Shown here one piece after another: positions 12,673 to 21,670 of a DNA stretch of 64,000 bases (its first letter is position 1; every line of letters starts with the position of its first letter). The notes under the pieces were generated by a model. It worked only from the letters and a program-made list of their open reading frames with translations. It searched no databases and was not told the origin of the DNA. Both the position numbers and the translations under genes were made by a program. Source of the stretch: Zea mays (Eukaryota > Streptophyta > Magnoliopsida > Poales > Poaceae); contig NC_050100.1 in the NCBI RefSeq assembly GCF_902167145.1, positions 186,799,439 through 186,863,438 on the forward strand, read 5' to 3'.

Positions 12673-13257
12673 TTATTCCTGCTTGCCATCAGTCTTGGCG
12701 GCTTCATCGTCAGGTGTGGGAGTCCAGACATCTACCAACCTCAAGGAAGGAGGAGGCTCAAAAAGGTCTAACTCCCCACCCAGCGCACGTCCCGCAACGT
12801 GAGATGGTCCAGCTTCTGCCTCAGCAGGTGGTGCAGGCTCACTTGGGTGTAGTTGTGAGTATAATATATGGACTTCCTCGTGCAAAGTGTTGCAGTAAAC
12901 CTGCAGGTTATCAACAGTCGAGCTAAGTTCTTTAACTCGGGCCTGAGCCCTTGCTTCCTTAGCACACATTAGCAAACGAGACTGCACGGCCCAGTCAAGA
13001 GCTAAGTCTCGATCAGCGAGTTGATCCTGCATATGTCGGATGTCCCTTCGTAGTTCGTTGATTCTATCACCGTCAGCGACCCAAGCATCAGTCCTATGTT
13101 GAAGTGCTGCTTGAAGTCGACTCACACGAGCTTCAAGGTCTCCGATCGGGTTGTTGCTTCCACTGCTGCTACTTTCATGTCGGGGAGCCAATTGATGCCG
13201 AGGCACCCCAATTGGTCCCGTGGACTTGCGTGCCGTTAGCCTGGTACGTGGCGGCAT
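12673..13257 (-). CDS. Accessory ORF1 of element D: histone H3 tail-like N-terminus plus coiled coil
   Basis: A 194-residue ORF between PBS and gag. I start it at ATG 13257, not upstream: the residues after this ATG match the ORF1 of E, and CCCCCTTAG (acceptor-like) precedes it by 5 nt. Residues 4-14 read RTRLTARKSTG and residues 18-23 include PR.QLA, the order and spacing of the histone H3 tail with about one inserted residue at each end. The ARKS lysine is the only lysine in the first 25 residues. Then comes a Ser-rich linker and a long predicted coiled coil (about residues 40-130), then an acidic, Pro-rich C-terminus. No enzymatic motif. The family is not one I can name; similarity to H3 is seen, its function is inferred. 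Confidence 0.75.
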   Translation of the reverse strand: MPPRTRLTARKSTGPIGVPRHQLAPRHESSSSGSNNPIGDLEARVSRLQAALQHRTDAWVADGDRINELRRDIRHMQDQLADRDLALDWAVQSRLLMCAKEARAQARVKELSSTVDNLQVYCNTLHEEVHILYSQLHPSEPAPPAEAEAGPSHVAGRALGGELDLFEPPPSLRLVDVWTPTPDDEAAKTDGKQE

Positions 13258-13482
13258 CTTTTCTAAGGGGGAAAATGTTATTAGTAAGATTCTTAGCATG
13301 ATGCATGTATAATTACAGAATCAACCTTAGTCGATTCAACCTTCTATATGTTGCACTCTTCCTATCTGGTCTTTGAGATAGACTTCTTCAGAATACTTAG
13401 GTAAGAAGAGAAAAGAATTTTTAGGTAAGACTCTTAAAAATCCTTTTGAAGATGCTTCATAATATCTGCCAAGAAGGGCTAC
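13258..13482 (-). other. Leader between PBS and ORF1 of element D
   Basis: 225 bp, no coding support. On the minus strand it contains a pyrimidine run ending in TTAG just before ORF1. Confidence 0.5.
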
Positions 13483-13494
13483 GCTCCGATACCA
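13483..13494 (-). other. Primer binding site of element D (initiator tRNA-Met)
   Basis: Minus strand TGGTATCGGAGC, 2 nt downstream of the LTR edge at 13497. It differs from the usual TGGTATCAGAGC by one base. Confidence 0.9.
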
Positions 13495-13496
13495 GC

Positions 13497-16400
13497 TGTG
13501 ACGGAACCTCCCAAGTAATTAGGCCCACCTACAGTTGTCCTTGTCCAACGGACATCAGACAACCCTGTAGGTGCCCCTGAACTACTTGACAAGTTCGGTA
13601 TCCTTCCTTACCTCACCAGGAACGTCTCACCCATCTTGTAGACATTACAGAACATCGGAGATAAAGAAATGCGGAAGCGAATTACATAAACTTTACATTT
13701 ATTTCAAAAGTAAGCTTGAGTTATATTATTACAGACCAGCCTAAAAGTGAGTGCATAGGAGTAATATTATACAAACCAGGGAGGCAAAAACTCCTCCCAA
13801 GAAGCTAAAAGCAAAAGATCCTAGGTGGAGGACCGAGTCCTCCCGCACTTCAGTCTTGATTTTCTTCTTTTGGAACCACCTTGGCACAGAAGCAGCAAAA
13901 GTCTGCTACTTCCTCACCTAAAAACAACGAAGGGATAAACCCTGAGTATGGAATACTCAGCAAGTCTTACCCGACTAAAGAAAAGACTCTCAAGGGTATG
14001 CTGGTTATGTGGGAGTCAAGGTAAGGCTTTTCAATATTCAAAGACTCTGTTTTGCAGAAATGCTTACTAAAGTGGATCCTTAAAAATCCAGTTTTAATTT
14101 GTCAAGTTAAGTAAAATTACCTGTACTAGAGTTCTTTCTACCCTAGTTCAATCACTGATCCTGCACTAGCCAATTTCTTAACAAGAACCCATCATCTTTA
14201 GTGGAATGCTACGTGTAAGTCAGTGGCCAAGTCTCCATAACCGCGGAGGTATGGCGATCCGAATCGATTATACTCAGCTGAGGATCTCCAATCACACGAC
14301 ATATGTAGCACTTAACCCTTGCATATGTCAACCCGCCACCGGGGTTCTTAAGACCGGATCAGGTTCACGCAGACCGAGAGCACAGATACACCACCGTCCA
14401 GCCTCTTGCCACGGAGGGTACACGCTACTCTCGCCACCGCTCCACGCCCATCTCGTGTTGTCTTATTCCGGCCTTAGTCTGCCCGAGGCAAGGCTTACCC
14501 ATGACGAGGCATGTGACCAGTTAAAGGGTCCTCGGTCAGCAGGCCTACATCGAGACGGTCCTTAATCGACTCAGACGGAGACACTACACCGAGACTCTCT
14601 TTCTCGTGCAAGTCACCCGCCCGGTCTCAGCTTAATCTTTTTAACCCAAAAACTTGGTACCTGACAGAGGTACATCTTTTCCGATGTTGGACCCATCATG
14701 GCCATGATGGATCCACCATCAAGTTTTGTTTTCGAAAACATCCCGACCACTTTTGCCAAACATCTTTTGTAAAACAAATCCTTTTGTTTTTCTAAAGCAA
14801 TACTAAGCATAGTAAAACCTTTTGTAAAAACAGGATTCAAGGGGGGGGGGGGTAATCAAAATCAAGGAAGGTAATGCAGGAATTGTTTACAATCAACTCC
14901 TATAACTTAATGCAGCAAGCAAGTGAGAAAGATTTTAAAAACATCAAGGGAGGTGGCAAATGCACCGGGGCTTGCCTTCGTTTGCAGGTGATTCAGGCTC
15001 GGATCCACAAATGTCGAAGTAGAAACTATTCCCGGCCTGAGTGTCCAAAGGTGGTTGCACTTGCTCTTCGGGGACTTCTACCTCTTCTTCACGTTCTACT
15101 CATAACCATACATAAGTATAAGAATGGATGCCATGGGATGCTCATGAGGATGCAAAGACAACATAAACTTATGTCTTGAATACAACTTGCCTTCACGGAG
15201 TTCCGGGAACTTAGGGTTTCCGGAGTCGGTAAAGGAGTTCATAGGGCAGGGGGGTGTTTTGGGGTTTGGTGATCAAACAAGGTCCAAATCAATTCAAACT
15301 CTACCCAAGGTCTCTAAATAGTATATAATATTCATATAAAAATTTTGAGCATTTTAGGACTTATCAATTATTTTCTAAAAATCCATAATCAACATTTTTA
15401 ACCATTTTAAATACCCTAAAATTTCTTACTTTCACTAAAAATCACCAATTTATTTTTATTAAATACTATGGAAAATAACAAACCTAGGAAAATTAGTTTC
15501 ACAATTTTAGCATTTTTCTACATTTTTCTACACATTTATAAAGTTTTCCTGAAAAAGAAAAAGAAAAGGGATAAACAGAACCGGGCCGATTCTGGCCCAG
15601 ACGGCCCAAGCCTCAGAGAAAACGGGACGCGCCCGCGCCCGCGAGGGAGGTTTTGCGCAGAGGCCCTCGGCGTTTTGACTAAACCAGAACAGGGTCGCTT
15701 ACTGTTTTCGCAAGTCACTGACAAATCACAGAAAAACCCTCGGGTTTCTGTTTCTTCGCAGGGGAAGGTCCCCGACCACGGCAGCGCACGGAGAGGCTCC
15801 GGCGAGCATCTACGCCGGCCGATTAAGGCAATGACCGGCGCTCCCGAGCGGCAGACACCAAATCCAAGCTACCCCGAGTAATTCCCCTAAGTTAATTGCA
15901 CAATTGGTGCCCTATTCTAGCCTGCCCACGAGAACCGCGAAGACCATGATCGTTTGATCGTGTTCCCGACGAATGGGGGTTTCTTAGTTCAAATTGGAGG
16001 CTCGGTAAGCATCACAGGGTGACAAGAGTGCTCAAACAAGGGAGGGTGAGGGCTGAACGGACCTAGAAAGGGCTGACCGCGGTGAGCAGTTTCTTGCGGT
16101 GGCAGAAACTTGATTTGGGGAGAACTCCAAATTCGCGGATTCCAGTGAATGACTGTGGCTGATTCGTGGTGGCTGGACAGCTTACTAGCCTACGGAGTTC
16201 GGGGAGGGGTCAATTTATAGCGAGGGTAAGCGGCGGTGGCGAATTTGACCGAGCAGTGCTGGCGGCCGGAGGTGAAGAAGAACCTGGGTGCGGTGAATTC
16301 GTGGCAAATGGCGTGGCGAGCTCCCCGTCGACGATGGGATGGCTTAGAGGAGTCACGACGGCACGGTGTAAAGACAGAGCCACGCGGCGGACGCCGGTAA

Positions 16401-16801
16401 TGGCTCAACGGCGGTGAAATCTTTATCCGAGGGATCGGTGAGCAAGGGGGAATGGACTACGGCGGGCCGAGGTGGCATCCAGCTCACCGGCGGCAAAGAT
16501 TTTTACCGAGCGGAACTTATCCGATGGCCACGACGCACGAATCTCGGCGACCGGCAATCAACGACGACGGCCACCGGCGACGAGCACGGGAGGGGATCTT
16601 TTTCAGTTTAACCGTACTGTACCATGGCGCATCCCATTCAATAGCCTGTCAGCCGAACTTGGAGCATCATTTTCTCTTAATTTCTAATGTCAACATATGT
16701 CGAGCTCTGCAGCAAAAGTGTAGAGCAATATGCCCTCTACAACTTTGTAATATGATGATGCCACAAAAACTCATTGGATCATGCTTGAATTTAAACTTGA
16801 A
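13497..16801 (-). repeat. LTR of element D (right copy, 5' LTR), part left of E
   Basis: Near-identical to 3818-7122. It is broken by E at 16801, where the TSD ttgaa (16797-16801) is duplicated at 29486-29490. It holds the TATA candidate at 16212-16219. In genomic terms this 5' LTR is now split by 12.7 kb, so D can hardly be expressed from it as a normal full-length RNA. Confidence 0.95.
16797..16801. other. Target site duplication of element E, left copy
   Basis: ttgaa before TGTAACACC at 16802; the right copy is at 29486-29490. The uninterrupted sequence is seen in the left D LTR near 7118-7122. Confidence 0.97.
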
Positions 16802-17219
16802 TGTAACACCCTGAATTTGGGGGTATAAAATTTCTTTGCTCATATTCACAAATTCAGGTGTTACTTCCTTTTCTCATCCTTCCTAATTCTTTTCTCTCTC
16901 ATTTCTATAGGAGCTAAGTGCTTATTTTACTTGTAACCATAGTCTATTATGTTAAACCCTAGTGGAGTATGAATTGTTGCATCATGTTGAACCCTAGATT
17001 TCACTTTTGTTTGGAGCATAATTCTCAAAAGGTCTAATTTGAATTTGGGGCCCATTTGAATTTGAATCAAATAGAATAAATAAAAGAAAAGAGAGAAAAC
17101 AAATACCAAAATAAAAGAAAAAGGTAAAGCAGCCCAACCCAGCCGCCCCCTCGGCCTTTCGGCCCAGCCGGCCCATCTCTCGCGCGCGCGCCTCCCTCCC
17201 CTCCTCTCTCTGCGCAGCG

Positions 17220-17796
17220 GGTCCCACCTGTCGGCGCTCCCGCCTTCCGCGCACCCGCTCCGTTCTCTCTCTGCTCGCCCGGTCCCACCTGTCGGCGCTC
17301 CCGCCTTCCCCGCGCGCGCCCGCTCCCTCGCTCTCTCTCTGCCCGTGGGCCCAACCCGTCAGCCCCGCTTCTCTCGCGCCCGCACCCGCTTTCTTCTCTC
17401 TCTCTGCGTCGCGGGCCCGGGCTGTCAGCCCCGTCGTCCCCGCGTAACCGCCGCCGAGCTGCTCGCGCCCGCCTTCCCCGCGCCCACGTCGCGCGTGGAA
17501 CTCGCCCCACCTCGCCCCTGGCCACTTGAGCCCCGAACCCCACTCGCCCTCACCCTCTCCCCCCATTTGCGCCCAGTAGACTCTCTCTCCCCCCTCGCTG
17601 CGCGCACGCAGAGCGCCGCCGCCATAACCCCGCCGTCCCGAGCTCGGTTTCTCGTCGCCGGTGGAGCTCCGCCGCGCCCTTAGCCCCGGTGAGCTCCGCT
17701 CTGGCGTCCGCAACCCGGAACGCGCCCCAATTCCCTCTCCCCCTCCCTATTTCTCTCTGCCCCCCTCACCCCGTCTCTCTGCCCGCTAGGCCCCAC
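17220..17796 (+). promoter_or_regulatory. Cluster of TCP-box-like motifs in the LTR of E
   Basis: Exact GGNCCCAC words at 17220-17227, 17281-17288 and 17789-17796, each followed by a TGTC core (ccTGTCgg or ttGTCag). Weaker copies of the GGnCCC...TGTCAGC phrase lie near 17346, 17413, 17830, 17874 and 17914. GGNCCCAC is the known class I TCP factor site. The second LTR repeats the cluster 9480 bp downstream. Confidence 0.5.
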
Positions 17797-19613
17797 TTGT
17801 CAGCTCGCCCGCGCGCTCGCTCTGCCGTTTGGGCCCAGCCTGTCAGCCCGCCCCGTGCGCGCGCTGTCCGCCCGGCCCCGCCTGTTAGCCTGCCCGCACC
17901 CCGCGCTGCCTGCCCGGCCCCGCCTGTCAGCCGCCCAGGCCGCCGCGCGCCCGCGCGCCCGCCCGCAGGATCTAATCCTGGCCGTTCGCTTTAGATCTGA
18001 CGGCTGTAGGCGCTCGATACCCCTTCGCCCGCGCTTTTTCTTAAAGAGACCCCCGGTTTTCTGGAATTTGAACCCGCCGTCCCTGGTTTCTCGCAGTTAA
18101 GTCCCTGGCCCTTTTATTTAATTAAAAATAAGTCCTTAGGGTATAATTTTAACCCCTAAACTTGTAAAATTCATAACTTTGTCATATGAACTCCAAATTA
18201 GGTGCTTCAAATTGCAAAATGTTCATAATATTATTATCTATCTGTTTATGCAATGTTTCCCTGCTGTTTCCATGTATTAATTAATAGCTAATCACTAGGA
18301 TAGGATTAAGACTATTGAAACCTCATTTAGGATAATTGGAAATAAGTAGACTTTAATAAAAGTTGGATTACTTAAGTTTGTGGACTTAAACACTTAAGTT
18401 TAGAAACTCAAACCAGATAATTATTTAATCCCACCACCAACTTAGACCTGATTAGTGGATAGTGAATCACTTTGTGTAATCCTCTACCCCCAGACCTAGG
18501 GAACTTTAGAGTGCCTATCCCTTTTCTGTTATGAACTTGTGACCCCTCTCTGCTGCATATGTTTGGTATATTGTTTTTGTTTGTTATTTTCCCAAGTGCA
18601 TAGTGTGAATGATTGCTTTGCGTAGACACCGAGCAGTCTGTGTTTCCCGAGGCAGTTGCAGAGGAAGTCCCTGATCAGCAGTTTGGTGAAGGCAAGTGTC
18701 CTCTGTCCCATTATGTCCTATTCATTTATAACTTACTACCCCGCATTACTTTCCTGAAACCTAAGGATTGACTAGCTTTGCACTTTACTTTATCCTTGAT
18801 GACCTTATGGGCTATTATGGTTAGCACTTTGCTACTGCTTTAACATAATCAATGAACATGATGTGGCTATTTATGATACTGTTATCCTGTTGATGTTGAT
18901 GATCTTGTGATACTCTAGGGGGCTCAGGCTGTTTCCTGAGTACCTCTCCGTAAGGACTGGTTCGTTGAGAGACCACCCGGGATAACAGTGCAACCATGAG
19001 GGTGAAATGGGATGCCCTTAGCTGATTAATTAGATGAATTAGAGGTGTAGTTGCTTAGCCGTCGTGCCGTCAATGGGGTCCAGGCACAGTGCTTGCTCTG
19101 CCGAGGCTGAGTGCCGAGGTTCTTTCGTTTTGCTCTTTGTTAGTCACTCTCCTGCGGGGAGGGGTACTGTGTTTATCAAACTGGAGAAACCTAACGGGCA
19201 GCTACGATCTCTAGGGAATCTTTGTAAAGGCTACGTAGTGATGCCCTGCCGGACCACCTAGGTAGTGGTCAATGGGGAGTAGCTCTCCCCGGGTAGAAAG
19301 GGAATCATGACTCATGGGTAAAGTGTGCGACCTCTGCAGAGGGTAGTGAAACTGGTATATCAGCCGTGCTCACGGTTAAGAGCAGCCTTGGGATCCTCTT
19401 TGATTAGAGATACAGATGGTTCGAGATGCAAGGATTATGTTATGGTTTTGGTTCGACTAAGATGATGTTGTTCCTCGATGAGGAAATGGTTTACGGATTG
19501 GTTAATGCTAAAATCTGGCTTCTACTAATGATAAATACTTGACCAACTAAAAGCAACTGCTTGAGCCTAACCCCACATAAAGCTAGTCCACCTCAGCCAA
19601 ACGGGACATTTGC

Positions 19614-19635
19614 TGAGTACGTTGATGTGTACTCA
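19614..19635 (+). other. U5 hairpin in LTR of E
   Basis: TGAGTAC ... GTACTCA, a 7-bp stem with an 8-nt loop, about 390 nt before the LTR end. It is preceded by TTGC and followed by CTTGCTTTACCACC and CCAGGT. Compared with D the innermost pair is C-G instead of T-A. Confidence 0.6.
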
Positions 19636-20009
19636 TCCTTGCTTTACCACCAAACACCAGGTTGCCCGCATTGTAATCACTGCTCAGGAGAAGGTGAAGC
19701 CGTGGAAGGGGACTTCCAGGAGTTTCAAAACTACGATGAATTCTAGGTGTGGGTTGGCGGCAACCCCCAGTCAGCTGCCTGTGAAGGCCTTATCTTTGCT
19801 GCGTTTCGCTTAGCACTTTGATTTACTTGTTAAGACAATGACTATGTGGATGTCTATGACTCTGTGATGTAATAAGTACCCCTTTTATGTTATTATTCGA
19901 GCATTGTGTGATGATGTTCATTTATGTAATCGCTGTGTACGTGAGTTCTGATCCTGGCACGTACATAGTTCGCATTCGGTTTGCCTTCCAAAACCGGGTG
20001 TGACATAAG

Positions 20010-20021
20010 TGGTATCAGAGC
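20010..20021 (+). other. Primer binding site of element E (initiator tRNA-Met)
   Basis: TGGTATCAGAGC, 4 nt after the LTR edge, a perfect 12-nt match to the common plant initiator-Met PBS. Confidence 0.95.
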
Positions 20022-20259
20022 CGTGCTGACTGTAGGACCGCTGACCTAGAGTAGCACTGGTCGTACTAAGGACTATTGACCCTCCCCCTCACCTTGACCT
20101 CTGATGTTACTTCAAAAGTCGGTCACCTCGACCAACCTTATATTTTACTATCTATCTATACATTACCTTGTTAAAATTTTTTATCTTATTCTGTCTTTGG
20201 TTTATTCACTTGTCATATTAGTTCTGCTCTTACTCTTATGCTTACGGTGTCTTTTGTAG

Positions 20260-21267
20260 ATGGCTCGTCTTAGACACACTGCACGTAAGTCGGTGATTCC
20301 TTTCCTGCCGTCTCGACTTGCGGAGCGTCCTCTGCACCGCACCGTGTCCGGTCAGTCGAGTCACCTGGAGAGGCTGCACCACCGCCTGCGTGAGGAGCAG
20401 GAACGCCGGCGCCAGCACGGAGAGCAGCAGGGCTCTTCCTCCTCACCCCAGCAGGAGGTGGAGACCGTGAGGCCCCGTTCCTCTGTTGCCCAGCTGGAGG
20501 CGCCCCTTGTTCCACCGCGGGACGTCCCGGCTGTTGGAGGAGCTACTGGAGGAGACCCCGACGACGACGACTCAGACCACAGCACGGAGTCTTCTGAGCC
20601 GCAGGAGGCGGAAGGATGGGTCGCCCGACCCATCACCCGTGACGCCGCTCGCGGTTGTCACTTCCACGACGCACTCGACACCTTGCTGCGCCAGGCTTTC
20701 GACCGGCACACCTGGTCGATCGAGTATCGTTGTGTGGTCTACCAGCACAGTCGCGGGAGGTACCCGGACCGATGGGAGGCTACCTGCCTAGTTCGCCGTC
20801 CGGAGGATGACCTCCGGGGTGCGGAGGCCGTTTCGGAGCACTATTCCATCTCCGAGAGGGACACTGCAGAGGCGGCTATGCAGGATGCAGCACGACGGGC
20901 ACTCTCTCAGTACTGTTCTTTGTTCGGTGGCGTGGCCGACGGTCTTAACCTTCGGTACTACCCCCGCCGCCCTACTGGCAGCACAGAGAGTGTGGTTGTT
21001 TCACCTGTTGGTGAGGCTAACCCTAGGTTGAGCAGCACAGTCAACCTAGTCGCAGTGCTTAACACGGAGCTGGATCACTCTCTGGACGAGCTAAGCAGGG
21101 CTCGAACGGAGATTGCGGAGTTGCGTGCTGAGTTGGCAGAGCGCCATCACCAGGAGGGTGGTTCTCCCGCTCCTGTTGGGACTCAGCACCCATACCGCTC
21201 ACCGCCACGTGGTCACCACACTTATGGTTCCCCTGTCTGTAAGACCAGGATAGATTTGGATCCTTAG
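20260..21267 (+). CDS. Accessory ORF1 of element E: histone H3 tail-like N-terminus, dsRBD-like middle, coiled coil
   Basis: A 335-residue ORF between PBS and gag, uninterrupted. The ATG directly follows GTCTTTTGTAG, an acceptor-like sequence. After the initiator Met it reads ARLRHTARKS, matching histone H3 positions 1-10 at A1, R2, T6, A7, R8, K9 and S10; K4 is Arg. The first lysine is the ARKS one, and no other lysine occurs in the first 100 residues. Residues about 125-225 follow an alpha-beta-beta-beta-alpha order ending TAEAAMQDAARRALSQY, like a double-stranded RNA-binding domain, though the usual basic KK is missing. Residues about 265-300 look like a coiled coil. The start choice is supported by D's ORF1. 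Function unknown. Confidence 0.8.
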   Translation: MARLRHTARKSVIPFLPSRLAERPLHRTVSGQSSHLERLHHRLREEQERRRQHGEQQGSSSSPQQEVETVRPRSSVAQLEAPLVPPRDVPAVGGATGGDPDDDDSDHSTESSEPQEAEGWVARPITRDAARGCHFHDALDTLLRQAFDRHTWSIEYRCVVYQHSRGRYPDRWEATCLVRRPEDDLRGAEAVSEHYSISERDTAEAAMQDAARRALSQYCSLFGGVADGLNLRYYPRRPTGSTESVVVSPVGEANPRLSSTVNLVAVLNTELDHSLDELSRARTEIAELRAELAERHHQEGGSPAPVGTQHPYRSPPRGHHTYGSPVCKTRIDLDP

Positions 21268-21670
21268 GTCGTTAGCGTCGAAGTTTGTAATAATTCTAAG
21301 TCAGATGTCTCAGTCTTAAGTAGTCAGTTTAGTTTGCTTATCAGTTGCTTCCATTTAGTTTAGTTTGCTTATCAGTCGCTTGCATGCTTGTTATGATGAA
21401 CTTGTGTTGGATTTGGATCTTTGTAATGACTGTAGCCAACATGTGGGTTTCCCCTGCAGTTTGGCTTAGCTAGTAATGTTAATGAAGTCAGTTGCTTAGT
21501 TGGGAAACCATTTACTCTTACTTTCCTTTCTTATCTGAGGAGCTGTGTTGAATCATGAATGAGGATCAGTGAAGCTCTTTGTTCACTCAGTGTCATGAAG
21601 AATTCTGTATTCTCTTTTCTTATGCTGAAAGATTGTAAGATCAATGCTGATGTATGAATGTCTTCCACAG
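21268..21670 (+). other. Spacer between ORF1 and gag in element E
   Basis: 403 bp, AT-rich, with a direct repeat of tttagtttgcttatcagt at about 21329 and 21359. It ends in CTTCCACAG immediately before the gag ATG at 21671, like a 3' splice site. An upstream in-frame ATG at 21644 exists, but the acceptor-like junction and comparison with D favour 21671. Confidence 0.55.

Larger units (their letters stand above)
16802..20005 (+). repeat. 5' LTR of element E
   Basis: Begins TGTAACACCC and ends CCGGGTGTGACA. The part 17100-18000 is very GC-rich and C-biased, with many cpg and ctctct words, like a grass 5' UTR; the rest is AT-rich. A short open frame at 19561-19746 (no ATG) with a CPHCNHC cluster lies near the U5 hairpin; coding is unproven. 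Confidence 0.97.

Noticed and set aside
16994..17713. 239-residue minus-strand frame in the GC-rich block of E's LTR (also 26474-27193)
   Set aside because: Low-complexity Arg/Gly/Glu protein from a C-rich leader; no family and an opposite strand to the element.
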